A stretch of DNA of 64,000 nt from Corynebacterium sp. 122RC1 (GCF_024580955.1 NZ_JANIKD010000004.1:108246-172245); one strand, 5' to 3'; counted from the stretch's first letter, positions 11,600-20,324 are shown. Numbers and translations are program-made. Notes: a model not told the origin generated them from the letters alone.

Positions 11600-11865
11600 C
11601 ACATATCAAACAGCCGAGAGCGGACCGCAAGAACTCCCAAAATCTTAGAGTCACATGCCCAGCGGATAACGACGTACCAAAGCATGCCAACTCCCAAGGC
11701 AAAAGTGGCACGCCGCCAGTGATCAGTCAACGCAAACAATCCCGAGACCAACACAAGCGCCACGAAAGCAGCCACCCCCGCTATCTGAACCCCCCTCGGT
11801 AGCGGTGATGGCTTCAAACCACGATCATGTGGATTATCCAGCAAGCTCAGCACGCTCCACCACAT
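11533..11865 (-). CDS. DUF3017 membrane protein
   Basis: A 110-aa protein with three hydrophobic segments (about residues 26-47, 51-69 and 88-104). It lies directly behind folD and overlaps its 3' end by 32 nt, the usual place for DUF3017 proteins in corynebacteria and mycobacteria. Function unknown. The ATG at 11865 has no clear ribosome site; an in-frame GTG at 11853 is an alternative. Its 3' end runs 67 bp into the convergent HNH gene, so one of the two gene ends may have been altered by insertion. Confidence 0.68.
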   Translation of the reverse strand: MWWSVLSLLDNPHDRGLKPSPLPRGVQIAGVAAFVALVLVSGLFALTDHWRRATFALGVGMLWYVVIRWACDSKILGVLAVRSRLFDMCYAAAVGVLMVFLSASVDSLGS

Positions 11866-12682
11866 TGCGCACCAAAAACGCTCGGGTCAGGGGGCCAACT
11901 CCTCCTGGATTCGGCGAAACGGCGCCCGCCACTTCCCACACGTCCGGATGCACGTCGCCAACCAACTTGCCGTCTACGCGCGATACTCCAACATCGAGCA
12001 CCGCAGCACCAGGCTTGACCATATCCGCCGTCAACATGTGCCCGACGCCAGCAGCCGCGACGATCACGTCCGCTTCAATAGTCTCGGCCTTCAGGTCGCG
12101 AGTACCTGTGTGGCAAAGAGTCACGGTGGCATTCTCGCTTCGCCGCGTCAGCATCAACCCGATTGGACGACCCACTGTGACGCCGCGGCCGATAACCACG
12201 ACCTTTTTCCCATCGAGTTCAACGCCGAAGCGGCGCAGCAGATGGATTGCACCGTTCGGTGTGCACGGCAAAGGCGCGGGTTCGTTGAGTACGAGTTTTC
12301 CAAGGTTCACGGGATGCAAGCCGTCCGCATCTTTGTCTGGATTGATGCGTTCCAGCACGGCGTTTTCATCGAGATGTTTGGGAAGTGGGAGCTGCACGAT
12401 GTAGCCCGTGCACTCGGGGTCCTCGTTGAGCTCGTCGATCACGGCGAACAGCTCTTCTTGTGTGGTATCCGCTGGTAGATCCTTTCGAATCGACTTTACG
12501 CCTACCTGCTCACAGTCGCGGTGCTTCATTTTGACATATGCCTGGCTGGCTGGGTCATCACCAACTAGTACTGTGGCGAGACCAGGGGTGATACCCTTCT
12601 CTCGAAGTGCAGCCACGCGCTTGGCAAGGTCGTCGAAGATTTCGTCGCGGTAGAGATTTCCGTCAAGTTTTGTCGCAGTCAC
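11834..12682 (-). CDS. folD: Bifunctional methylenetetrahydrofolate dehydrogenase / cyclohydrolase
   Basis: Interconverts 5,10-methylene-, methenyl- and 10-formyl-tetrahydrofolate with NADP(H), supplying one-carbon units for purines, thymidylate and formyl-Met. The 282-aa product shows [22 protein letters not shown] with the catalytic Lys, [21 protein letters not shown], and [18 protein letters not shown] for NADP binding. It ends with the [12 protein letters not shown] box. The start is GTG at 12682 (GTGACTGCGACA). Divergent from trmL. Confidence 0.95.
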   Translation of the reverse strand: MTATKLDGNLYRDEIFDDLAKRVAALREKGITPGLATVLVGDDPASQAYVKMKHRDCEQVGVKSIRKDLPADTTQEELFAVIDELNEDPECTGYIVQLPLPKHLDENAVLERINPDKDADGLHPVNLGKLVLNEPAPLPCTPNGAIHLLRRFGVELDGKKVVVIGRGVTVGRPIGLMLTRRSENATVTLCHTGTRDLKAETIEADVIVAAAGVGHMLTADMVKPGAAVLDVGVSRVDGKLVGDVHPDVWEVAGAVSPNPGGVGPLTRAFLVRNVVERAELAG

Positions 12683-12735
12683 TCCACGATTATTGCACGA
12701 TCTGGCTCTTACATCGTTGGCTTAAGATTGTTCAT

Positions 12736-13203
12736 ATGGCTTTTGCGCACGTGATTTTTGACCAGCCCGTGATTCCACCAAATACGGGAAATGCAATTCG
12801 AATGTGCGCAGGCACGGGTGCGCATCTTCACCTCGCTGGGCCGCTGGGTTTCAATTTGGAGGAAAAGAACCTTCGGCGAGCAGGCTTGGACTACCACGAC
12901 CTCGCCGAGGTCTCCGTGCATGAAAACCTCGAGGCCTGCTTCGAAGCGCTGCCCGGGGCGCGGGTCTACGCGTTCAGTGCGCACGGCGACGTGAGTTACA
13001 CAGACATCGAGTACCGCATGGGCGACGCACTGTTGTTTGGAACCGAGCCAACTGGGCTGGAGGATGCGGTGCTTTCGCATCCACGTGTCACTGCAGTTGT
13101 TCGGATCCCGATGCTTGAGGGTCGTCGTTCGATGAATCTGTCCAATGCCGCCGCTGTTGCGACGTATGAGGCGTGGCGTCAGCTTGGGTTTCCTGGTGTA
13201 TGA
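12736..13203 (+). CDS. trmL: tRNA (cytidine(34)-2'-O)-methyltransferase, SPOUT/TrmL family
   Basis: Methylates the wobble ribose of certain leucine tRNAs using S-adenosylmethionine. The 155-aa protein is a bare SpoU domain: FDQPVIPPNTGNAIRMCAGTGA (motif 1), LLFGTEPTGLED (motif 2), and VRIPMLEGRRSMNLSNAAAV (motif 3, SAM-binding knot). The ATG at 12736 begins MAFAHVIFD as in homologues; almost no ribosome site is visible, so the message may be leaderless. Its last 116 nt overlap the convergent PH-domain gene on the other strand. Confidence 0.9.
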   Translation: MAFAHVIFDQPVIPPNTGNAIRMCAGTGAHLHLAGPLGFNLEEKNLRRAGLDYHDLAEVSVHENLEACFEALPGARVYAFSAHGDVSYTDIEYRMGDALLFGTEPTGLEDAVLSHPRVTAVVRIPMLEGRRSMNLSNAAAVATYEAWRQLGFPGV

Positions 13204-14368
13204 GTTCCACGTCGCGGCGTCGCAATGCACTGAGTAGCGCGACAGCGTCGTCAGCATCAAGATCTCGGGCGGTCATCTTGATTGGTCCCGGCACGAGGTC
13301 AAGCCGAAGGTTTCGCAGATGCAGTCGCCGTTGAATTGGTCCTTCTGTCAGGGATAGTTCTTGGATGTGCTTCGTCTTTACGGTCGCGCTTCGACGCATG
13401 AGTCGGCCAGAGAAGATGGTGATGTACTCCCCCACTTCCACGGCTTGGCGCCGATATGCGAGTGGAGAGACCCATTTTCCGCGTTCGGGCGAGCGGTAGG
13501 CCGGGTTGGTGGAGTCGACAGGGAGGGGCGCGCCTAGACGTTGCGCTAGGGCGCTGGCCTCGTCGTAAGTGCAGACAGGGAGGATTGTGGAGGCGTCTTC
13601 GTAGCCGATTGCTGTGGCTCGGACACGCCACCAGTTGAAGATTCGCCAGAGCGGTGGTTGTTCGAGCTGGATGGCGTGGATGCGGTCGATGGGGATGGAC
13701 TGGCGGCGGCGGTTGGCGAGGCCGTAGGTGATGCGGATGGTGTCGTCGATTTGGATGCTGAACCGCCACGCGCGATCGAGCGCGCTCCATACCGCCGGCA
13801 CGATACCGAGGGCCGCGGGGAGGAGGAGCGCCGGGTTAAGGATCGCGCCTGCAATCATCAACGCAACGCCCCAACCCTGGCTGAGCGCGATTGCGGTGAG
13901 GCTTCGAAGAATGGGCAGCTCGTGCTGTCGGTCGCTGTGCACGCCCGTGAGTTCGGCGCGGATGCGCTCCGCTTCGTGCTTGCGGAGGTAGGAAATGGTG
14001 AGCGTCGAGCCCGCGCCGCCCGCGGTTTCCACGCGTAGCTCCGCGAGGCCAAAGATTCTGGGAAGGAATGGCTCAACGACGTCCACCGCTTGGATCTTTT
14101 CGCGCCTGGCTGACGTGCGCTTCTTGTTGAACACGCCTTGACGCAGGACGATTTCATCACCGATGTCGTACGTCGTTGCGCGCCACCAAATCCCCGAGAC
14201 GGCCCAAATGATGAGGCAGGCCGCGACGAATCCTCCGAGCGTCCATGCGAGTACTAGTGGGTGTTCGCGGATGAGGTCGAAGTCGATTTGCACCACTGTT
14301 GCGATGACAATCGCGATAAATCCCTGCCAAAACTGCAGCAGCGGAGTGAGCCTGTGAACGCGATTCAT
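13088..14368 (-). CDS. Bacterial PH-domain (YdbT-like) membrane protein
   Basis: A 426-aa membrane protein with paired hydrophobic helices near residues 12-60 and 163-200, followed by soluble segments reading TYDIGDEIVLRQGVFNKKRTSARREKIQAVDV and, later, TYGLANRRRQSIPIDRIHAIQLEQP. Both are bPH2 (DUF304) repeats, and a third degenerate copy lies near residue 310 (SGRLMRRSATVKTKHIQEL). The architecture matches YdbT, which works with a smaller YdbS; the next gene upstream is that partner and overlaps by 4 nt (ATGA). Function unknown, perhaps membrane-bound scaffolding. Its 3' end overlaps trmL by 116 bp antisense. Confidence 0.82.
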   Translation of the reverse strand: MNRVHRLTPLLQFWQGFIAIVIATVVQIDFDLIREHPLVLAWTLGGFVAACLIIWAVSGIWWRATTYDIGDEIVLRQGVFNKKRTSARREKIQAVDVVEPFLPRIFGLAELRVETAGGAGSTLTISYLRKHEAERIRAELTGVHSDRQHELPILRSLTAIALSQGWGVALMIAGAILNPALLLPAALGIVPAVWSALDRAWRFSIQIDDTIRITYGLANRRRQSIPIDRIHAIQLEQPPLWRIFNWWRVRATAIGYEDASTILPVCTYDEASALAQRLGAPLPVDSTNPAYRSPERGKWVSPLAYRRQAVEVGEYITIFSGRLMRRSATVKTKHIQELSLTEGPIQRRLHLRNLRLDLVPGPIKMTARDLDADDAVALLSALRRRDVELIHQETQADATPHTSQQRRHWTDSSNDDPQASGSEQLQ

Positions 14369-14826
14369 AGCGCCTGCATTTTCTTCGCGCGCTCGGACAG
14401 ACGCACTCGCAGGTCACGGGCTAGCTCACGCTCGAGCCCCGGGATGGTGGCGTCGCTCGAGGCGGACGCCGTGTGCAGTTTGATCTTCGCGAGGTCATAG
14501 CGCGCGTCGACGGGCCCCTCGAGGACTTCGATGTATTGGATGCGCCCATAGGGCACGACGGTGAGCGTCCGCCACAACTTTCCCTTTGCGATGAGTAGCT
14601 CGTCGCGGTCTTCTTGCCAGCGAATTCGACGCACTTGGAGCGGGTTGATCCATGCGGCAGCAACGCCCAGGGCCGCAACGACGCCGACGCCCCACCAAAC
14701 CCATGGGAAGAACGTCGCGGTGATGATGAGCGCGATGAGGACAGGAATGGTTAGTGAGCCAATCGTGATCCATCGCGTTGTCACAAGCTTCGGGCTCACA
14801 CTGTGTTCGAGGTCTAATCGCTGCAT
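14365..14826 (-). CDS. Bacterial PH-domain (YdbS-like) membrane protein
   Basis: A 153-aa protein with two adjacent hydrophobic helices (residues about 20-60) and one bPH2 domain: VRRIRWQEDRDELLIAKGKLWRTLTVVPYGRIQYIEV, where the VPYGRIQ box is the family hallmark. It is the small partner of the larger PH-domain protein downstream, coupled by ATGA. The gene starts only 10 nt after the dnaE2 stop, so it may be read from the dnaE2 promoter as well. No enzymatic function is expected. Confidence 0.83.
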   Translation of the reverse strand: MQRLDLEHSVSPKLVTTRWITIGSLTIPVLIALIITATFFPWVWWGVGVVAALGVAAAWINPLQVRRIRWQEDRDELLIAKGKLWRTLTVVPYGRIQYIEVLEGPVDARYDLAKIKLHTASASSDATIPGLERELARDLRVRLSERAKKMQAL

Positions 14827-14835
14827 GTCCCCACT

Positions 14836-17800
14836 TTAGCGAAAATCCCGAGACCCCCTGCTCAGGAGTTCAGCAAACGGCAGCGGCTCGAATTTGTCCG
14901 CGACCACCGCCGCCACCCCGTTCGCGTTCTGCACGATCCCGCGAACAATGACTGCACGTTCCGTGCGCGCCAACGCCTCGCGCCGCCACAGCCCAACGCT
15001 GACGACGACATTCATGAGGCCCGTCTCGTCTTCCATCCCCAAAAAAGTCACCCCGGAGGCCGTGGCGGGGCGTTGCCGGTGCGTGATCACGCCCGCGACG
15101 CGGATCCTGGCACCGTCGGGCTGCCCGAGGAGGTCGCAAGCGCGCGTCACGTCGAGGCGGTCCAGGCCCGCGCGCAGAAGCTCGATGGGATGCGTGTGGG
15201 TGATACCCGTAGCGGTGACGTCGGCAGCCATCATCTCGAACGCGCTCATCCCCGGCAGCGCGGGCGGCGCGATCACGCTGAGCCCCGGCAGCATGGAGGG
15301 CTTTTCGGTGGCGGCGACGCCTGCTTGCCACAGCGCTTGCCGACGCTCCCCCAGCGCCCCAGCGCGCGCCAACGCCTCGAGGTGGGTGACGGTGAGCTCG
15401 GCTCGGCGCGCGAGGTCGGCGATGTCGCGGAAGGGTTGCGCTTGGACGATCGCGTCGACGCGGGCTAAGCCGCGCACGGAATTGAGCCCCAGGCGGATGG
15501 CGCCGTCTTCGATGCTGGCTTCCGCCTGGGAGCGGTTGATGTCGACGGGAAGGACGGTGACGCCATGGCGGCGGGCGTCATGCAGCAACGACTCTGGGGA
15601 GTAGAAGCCCATCGGCTGCGCGCGGAGCAGCCCCACACAAAACTGCGCCGGGTAGTAGTGCTTGAACCATGCAGAGAAGTAGACGATCGAGGCGAAGGAC
15701 TGCGCGTGCGACTCCGGGAAGCCGTAGGCCGCGAACGCAGTGACTTTGTTCCACAGCGCATCGGCGGTGCTCCCTTTGATGCCGTTGCGCGCGAGGCCCG
15801 CGTAGAAGCGCCCTTTCAGCTCTGCCATACGCTCCGGTGAACGCTTGGCACCCATCGCGCGGCGAAGCTCGTCTGCCTCTCCCCCGCTAAAACCAGCGGC
15901 GTCCACCGCCAAGTGCATGAGTTGTTCCTGGAAAAGTGGCACCCCGAGCGTCTTGGCGAGCGCGGCCTCTAGCAACGGGTGTTCATAGGTCACGGGTTCT
16001 TCGCCGTTTCGTCTCCGCAGGTAGGGGTGCACGGAGCCGCCTTGGATGGGGCCGGGGCGGATGAGCGCGACCTCAACCACGAGGTCGAAGAAGCACCGCG
16101 GCTTCAGCCTGGGCAGCGTGGCGAGCTGCGCGCGGGACTCCACCTGGAACACGCCCACGGCGTCGCCACGGCAGAGCATGTCGTAGACGGCGGGGTCGTC
16201 GAGAGGGATTTCCCAAAGATTGATCTCCCGGCCCGTCTCCGCGACGAGGTCGATCATATGATGCAGCGCCTCAAGCATGCCAAGGCCCAACAGATCAAAT
16301 TTCACCAGGCCCGCAGCCGCGCAGCCCTCCTTGTCCCACTGCACCACCGACCGATTCTCCATACGCGCCCACTCCACGGGCACCACGTCCGCGATCGCGC
16401 GGTCACAAATCACCATTCCGCCAGAATGGATCCCCAGGTGGCGCGGCTGGCCAATGAATTGCTCGGCGAGCGCCTCGACGCGCGCCGGCACCCCGCCTCG
16501 ACGCGCCCATGCGTCGGCCACTCCCTGCGGGTAGCCGAGGGCACGCGCGGCGTCGCGGACCGCGCCTCGACGTCGGTAGGTGATGTAGTTTGCTACTTGC
16601 GCGGCGTTTTCCCGGCCGTACTTTGCGTAGACGTATTGGATCACTTCTTCGCGGCGCCCGGATTCGATGTCGATGTCAATGTCCGGCGGGCCATCGCGCT
16701 CCGGGGAGAGAAAACGCTCGAACAGCAAGCCCGCCGCAATCGGCTCGGCATTCGTGATGCCCAGGGTGTAACACACGGCGGAGTTCGCAGCCGACCCGCG
16801 CCCCTGCGCAAGAATGTTTTGGGCTTTGCAAAAATCCACAATGTCGCACACGATCAGGAAGTATCCCGGGAAGCCGAGCTGCTCGATCACTGCGAGCTCA
16901 TGCGCAATCTGCGTTCGGGCCGCGTCCGCGCGTTCCGACGCTCCGTAGCGCGCGTCGAAGCGAGACTCGACCAGCGCGCGGAGGTGGGCTTGCTCATCGA
17001 CGGCCACGCCGTCGACGGTCCAGTGCGGTAGTCCGGGCGCGATGAGGTGGAGGGGGAAGGAACACTCTGCCGCGATATCCAGAGCGGTGTCGAGCTGTTC
17101 GCGGGGCGCCGGTGGGATGCGTAGCCAGGTGGATCCTGCTGGGTGGAGGCGGTAGCGCGCCTCGTCGAGGGATTCTCGTTGGTAGAGGGCATGCTTCGCC
17201 GCGGCAAGGCGGGAGTCGCGCGGGGTTGCCGCGCTGGGGCGCGAGGTGGCGATGCGCCGCCCTGGGTATGAATCGAGGGTGCGGTGGTTGTCGGCATCCT
17301 CGGGTGTCATCGTGTAGACGTATTCGAGGATTACGTTGTCACCAAAGCAGGCCAGTTCGCTTGGTTCCCAGGTGTGATCAGCGAGGACATACCAGTGCCC
17401 GTCAGCGTGCCTGGCGATCTCTGGCAGCGGAGGGTACTCGGTGGTGTCTTTATCACCTCGCATCCTTGCTGCAGAGATGAGCCGAGACAGCCTCCGGTAG
17501 CCTTCCGGGTTCTTGCAGAGCACCGAAAGCACGCGGTGGTCAATGGTGAGTTCCGCGCCGAACACCGTTGCCAATTCCCGGCTTGCCGCGGCCTCAGCAA
17601 AGGCCATTGCGCCGTATAGGCCATCCCTATCGAGCAATGCCAAAGCTTCGATTCCGCGTTCGATTGCAGCAGCTACCATTGCGTCCGGTTCACTCGCCCC
17701 CAACAAAAAGTTGTAGGAACCGCGCGCATGCAGCTCTGCAAACCCACTCCGCGGCGCTACCGGCACATTTCCGCCAGAACCCTCATCGGAAACCACATGT

Positions 17801-17907
17801 AGAACTGGTTTCAACTCAGGGGTTGGCTTGCCGGAGAGGATGCGCTCAAGCCGGGACCAACTCAGCGGCTTACCATTGAAGCCACTGATCCCACTACTCC
17901 ATTTCAC
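14836..17907 (-). CDS. dnaE2: Error-prone DNA polymerase III alpha subunit DnaE2
   Basis: SOS-inducible C-family polymerase for damage-induced mutagenesis, acting with ImuA and ImuB. The 1023-aa protein opens with the short FNGKPLSWSRLERIL leader of DnaE2, then a PHP domain (GFAELHARGSYNFLLGA, about residues 56-300) and the catalytic palm with GQGRGSAANS and PPDIDIDI carrying the active-site aspartates near residue 405. A helix-hairpin-helix region and a C-terminal OB fold (IRVAGVITHRQRPAT) follow. It lacks the long tau-binding tail of replicative DnaE1. A LexA-like box lies 35 bp upstream, and metQ is divergent, as in C. glutamicum. Confidence 0.95.
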   Translation of the reverse strand: MKWSSGISGFNGKPLSWSRLERILSGKPTPELKPVLHVVSDEGSGGNVPVAPRSGFAELHARGSYNFLLGASEPDAMVAAAIERGIEALALLDRDGLYGAMAFAEAAASRELATVFGAELTIDHRVLSVLCKNPEGYRRLSRLISAARMRGDKDTTEYPPLPEIARHADGHWYVLADHTWEPSELACFGDNVILEYVYTMTPEDADNHRTLDSYPGRRIATSRPSAATPRDSRLAAAKHALYQRESLDEARYRLHPAGSTWLRIPPAPREQLDTALDIAAECSFPLHLIAPGLPHWTVDGVAVDEQAHLRALVESRFDARYGASERADAARTQIAHELAVIEQLGFPGYFLIVCDIVDFCKAQNILAQGRGSAANSAVCYTLGITNAEPIAAGLLFERFLSPERDGPPDIDIDIESGRREEVIQYVYAKYGRENAAQVANYITYRRRGAVRDAARALGYPQGVADAWARRGGVPARVEALAEQFIGQPRHLGIHSGGMVICDRAIADVVPVEWARMENRSVVQWDKEGCAAAGLVKFDLLGLGMLEALHHMIDLVAETGREINLWEIPLDDPAVYDMLCRGDAVGVFQVESRAQLATLPRLKPRCFFDLVVEVALIRPGPIQGGSVHPYLRRRNGEEPVTYEHPLLEAALAKTLGVPLFQEQLMHLAVDAAGFSGGEADELRRAMGAKRSPERMAELKGRFYAGLARNGIKGSTADALWNKVTAFAAYGFPESHAQSFASIVYFSAWFKHYYPAQFCVGLLRAQPMGFYSPESLLHDARRHGVTVLPVDINRSQAEASIEDGAIRLGLNSVRGLARVDAIVQAQPFRDIADLARRAELTVTHLEALARAGALGERRQALWQAGVAATEKPSMLPGLSVIAPPALPGMSAFEMMAADVTATGITHTHPIELLRAGLDRLDVTRACDLLGQPDGARIRVAGVITHRQRPATASGVTFLGMEDETGLMNVVVSVGLWRREALARTERAVIVRGIVQNANGVAAVVADKFEPLPFAELLSRGSRDFR

Positions 17908-17941
17908 AGGTCGCTACAATACTCCCGGCACCCCCCTTTCT

Positions 17942-17957
17942 CCAAACACATGTTCTA
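17942..17957. promoter_or_regulatory. LexA (SOS) box of dnaE2
   Basis: Read on the minus strand the site is TAGAACATGTGTTTGG. It matches 13 of 16 positions of the corynebacterial LexA consensus TCGAACANNTGTTCGA, and the inner GAACATGTGTT is intact. It lies 35 bp before the dnaE2 start, where a repressor would block transcription. Confidence 0.68.
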
Positions 17958-17987
17958 GATTAGCGACAACACAAGAAGGCGTCAAGA

Positions 17988-18003
17988 TAGACCAAGCTGT
18001 ACA
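17988..18003. promoter_or_regulatory. McbR-like operator 1 of metQNI
   Basis: TAGAC-CAAGCT-GTACA keeps the TAGAC-N6-GT half-site layout of McbR operators. It lies just upstream of the extended -10-like TGTGTAGTAT at 18017-18026 and probably covers the -35 region. The central CCAAGCTGT is almost the same as in the metY site. Confidence 0.65.
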
Positions 18004-18040
18004 TTTTCTGGCCATGTGTGTAGTATTTCCCAACATAAAC

Positions 18041-18056
18041 TGAACAGCTTGGTTCA
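18041..18056. promoter_or_regulatory. McbR-like operator 2 of metQNI
   Basis: TGAAC-AGCTTG-GTTCA is a perfect palindrome in its 5-bp arms. Read on the other strand it is TGAACCAAGCTGTTCA, sharing ACCAAGCTGT with operator 1. It lies about 15 bp downstream of the proposed -10, where bound repressor would block initiation. Two sites 53 bp centre to centre suggest cooperative repression. Confidence 0.62.
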
Positions 18057-18314
18057 TTTTGGACTTAAATGGCCACCTCAGAGGCACCACGGGCATACAT
18101 AAAGCGCGCATACAGCACGCACAAAACGCGCAAAAAGCAAGCGCGCAAACCCCACCCGCCTCCGACGTTGCCCTTTGGTTCACAATGCACGAAGCAACCC
18201 CCGAGGAGCCCTGCTCACGCCGCCCCGCGCCTGCCTACGTCGGCAATGCGACTCCACAGCAAGCGCGCAGCACGAGCCCGGCGCCAAGGGATTGACACAA
18301 CAAAAGGAAGACTC
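18057..18314 (+). other. Long untranslated leader of metQ
   Basis: About 260 nt between the operators and the metQ start. An upstream extension of the metQ frame is open here (from 18069), but it is arginine- and proline-rich with no signal peptide. The proper lipoprotein start at 18315 makes the extension very unlikely to be translated. The DNA is rich in GC and in repeated CGCGC motifs. No known SAM riboswitch signature was found. Confidence 0.5.
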
Positions 18315-19208
18315 ATGAACATTCGCAAGACCCTCGTGGCCGCAACTGCACTGGTTGCAGCTACTTCGCTCGTCGCTTGCTCCAGCAACTCCAGCGACTC
18401 CACCGGAGAGACCGCAGCGTCCGGCGAGAACACCACCATCCGCATCGGAACCACCGACGCCACCCAAAAGTCCTGGGCCGTGCTGGAGGACCTGGCCGCA
18501 GAAAACGGCATCACCCTCGACGTGGTGAACTACTCCGACTACAACACCCCAAACGAGGCACTTGACCAGGGCCAGCTCGACGTCAACCTCTTCCAGCACC
18601 TGAAGTTCCTCGCCGCCTACAACGTGGGCAAGGACGCCACCCTCACCCCCGTTGGGGCTACCCAGATCGTGCCACTCGCACTGTTCTGGAAGGACCACAC
18701 CTCCCTCGACGGCATTGAGGGCGAATCCATCGTGATCCCGAACGACGACTCCAACCAGGGCCGCGCCATCAACGTCCTCGTGCAGGCGGGCCTGGTGACC
18801 CTCAAGGAGGAGGGTCTCGTCACCCCAACCCCAGCGGACATCGATGAGGCCGCCTCGAAGGTGACCATTACGCCAGTCGACGCGGCCCAGACCACCGTGG
18901 CATACGGCGAAGGCCGCCCCGCGATCATCAACAACTCTTTCCTGGATCGCGCAGGCATCGACCCCAACCTGGCCGTCTTCCAGGACGACCCAGCTTCCGC
19001 TGAGGCCGAGCCTTACATCAACGCGTTCGTCACCACCGCCGACCGCGCCAACGACCCAACCATCCTCAAGCTCGCCGAGCTGTGGCACGACCCAGCCGTG
19101 CTCGCCGCCGTGGACGAGGACTCCAAGGGCACCGCAATCCCTGTGACCCGCACCCAAGACGAGCTGAAGGCCATCCTGGCCCGCCTCGAAGAGGACGCCC
19201 GCAGCTAA
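18315..19208 (+). CDS. metQ: Methionine ABC transporter substrate-binding lipoprotein
   Basis: Captures methionine outside the membrane and delivers it to MetI-MetN. The 297-aa product has a lipoprotein signal peptide (NIRKTLVAATALVAATSLVACSS, lipobox VAC with the lipidated Cys at about residue 22) and then an NlpA/MetQ domain: TIRIGTTDATQKSW, LDVNLFQHLKFL, IVIPNDDSNQGRA, and NNSFLDRAGIDP. The start at 18315 follows AAAAGGAAG. It leads the metQNI operon, divergent from dnaE2, and carries two McbR-like operators upstream. Confidence 0.94.
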   Translation: MNIRKTLVAATALVAATSLVACSSNSSDSTGETAASGENTTIRIGTTDATQKSWAVLEDLAAENGITLDVVNYSDYNTPNEALDQGQLDVNLFQHLKFLAAYNVGKDATLTPVGATQIVPLALFWKDHTSLDGIEGESIVIPNDDSNQGRAINVLVQAGLVTLKEEGLVTPTPADIDEAASKVTITPVDAAQTTVAYGEGRPAIINNSFLDRAGIDPNLAVFQDDPASAEAEPYINAFVTTADRANDPTILKLAELWHDPAVLAAVDEDSKGTAIPVTRTQDELKAILARLEEDARS

Positions 19209-19226
19209 CCCTCCCGCATACGCCAG

Positions 19227-19248
19227 CGCCCCGTCGAACGATGGGGCG
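19227..19248 (+). other. Hairpin between metQ and metN
   Basis: CGCCCC and GGGGCG form a 6-bp stem with a 10-nt loop, followed at 19249-19260 by a perfect 12-bp palindrome (TTTCGCGCGAAA). There is no strong T run. In an operon whose first gene encodes the abundant binding protein, such a structure could dampen read-through into metN or protect the metQ message. Confidence 0.45.
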
Positions 19249-19264
19249 TTTCGCGCGAAATCCA

Positions 19265-19294
19265 CACGTTGACATAGTTCACGTTGACATAGTT
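19265..19294 (+). repeat. Perfect 15-bp tandem repeat before metN
   Basis: CACGTTGACATAGTT occurs twice head to tail, ending directly before the AAGGAA ribosome site of metN. Each copy contains TTGACA, a perfect sigma-A -35 hexamer, but no good -10 lies at the right distance before the start codon. Confidence 0.85.
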
Positions 19295-19304
19295 AAGGAA
19301 CACC

Positions 19305-20324
19305 ATGAGCGGAACTCGTATTGAGTTTGAGGGCATCTCCAAGGTCTTCACTTCCGGCAAACGCACCATTCAGGCGCTTGAAGACGTCACCCTCACGGTT
19401 GAGCCAGGTGAGATCCTCGGCGTCATCGGTTACTCCGGTGCCGGTAAGTCCACGCTGGTTCGCCTCATCAACGGCCTCGACACGCCCACCAGCGGCCACC
19501 TGCGCCTCGACGGCGTAGACATCGTCGGCATGCCTGAGTCCGGCCTTCGCCAAATCCGCAAGGGCATCGGCATGATCTTCCAGCAGTTCAACCTCTTCAA
19601 CTCCCGCACCGCCGCCGGTAACATCGCATACCCGCTCAAGCTCGCGGGTGTGCCGAAGCCGGAGCGCGAGCGCCGCGTGCAGGAATTGCTGGAGTTCGTT
19701 GGACTCGGCGACCGCGGCCGCAACTACCCCGAACAGCTCTCTGGTGGCCAGAAGCAGCGAGTGGGCATTGCACGCGCGCTCGCGAACAACCCCGCGCTGC
19801 TGCTTGCCGACGAAGCCACCTCGGCCCTGGACCCCGAAACCACCCACGACGTGCTGGAACTTCTGCGCAAAGTGAACCGCGAGTTCGGCATCACCATCGT
19901 GGTGATCACCCACGAGATGGAAGTGGTGCGCTCCATCGCGGACAAGGTCGCCGTGATGGAAAACGGCCGCGTGGTGGAGTACGGCTCCACCTACGAGGTG
20001 TTCTCCAACCCGCGCACCGGCGTGGCCAAGCGATTCGTGGCCACCGCGCTGCGCAACACGCCCGACGCCATCGAGTCCGAGGATCTCCTCGCCCACGAGG
20101 GCCGCCTGTTCACCATCACGCTGTCCGAGTCCTCCGACTTCTTCACCGCCGCAGCCAACGCCAAGGCAGCCGGGGCCTCCATCAACATCGTGCACGGCGG
20201 CGTGACGACGCTGCAACGGCACTCTTTCGGCAAGATCACAGTGCGTCTCCAGGGTCCAGACCAGGCCATTGACGACTTCTTTGCCCACCTCAACGGCACC
20301 ACCGACATCAAGGAGATCCGATGA
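19305..20324 (+). CDS. metN: Methionine ABC transporter ATP-binding protein
   Basis: ATPase that drives methionine import with MetI and MetQ. The 339-aa product has Walker A GYSGAGKST at about residue 42, Q-loop FQQFNLF, signature LSGGQKQR, Walker B LLLADEAT and the H-loop VITHEM. After residue 260 comes the C-terminal NIL domain (TITLSESSDFFTA to TVRLQGPD), which in E. coli MetN binds methionine and inhibits transport when the cell is full. The next gene overlaps by 4 nt (ATGA). Confidence 0.95.
   Translation: MSGTRIEFEGISKVFTSGKRTIQALEDVTLTVEPGEILGVIGYSGAGKSTLVRLINGLDTPTSGHLRLDGVDIVGMPESGLRQIRKGIGMIFQQFNLFNSRTAAGNIAYPLKLAGVPKPERERRVQELLEFVGLGDRGRNYPEQLSGGQKQRVGIARALANNPALLLADEATSALDPETTHDVLELLRKVNREFGITIVVITHEMEVVRSIADKVAVMENGRVVEYGSTYEVFSNPRTGVAKRFVATALRNTPDAIESEDLLAHEGRLFTITLSESSDFFTAAANAKAAGASINIVHGGVTTLQRHSFGKITVRLQGPDQAIDDFFAHLNGTTDIKEIR

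Noticed and set aside
15979..17031. A 350-codon plus-strand frame inside dnaE2
   Set aside because: Antisense to conserved polymerase sequence, no ribosome site and no recognised domain.
18057..18314. SAM riboswitch in the metQ leader
   Set aside because: The conserved cores of SAM-I or SAM-IV riboswitches are not found; the McbR-like operators explain regulation sufficiently.
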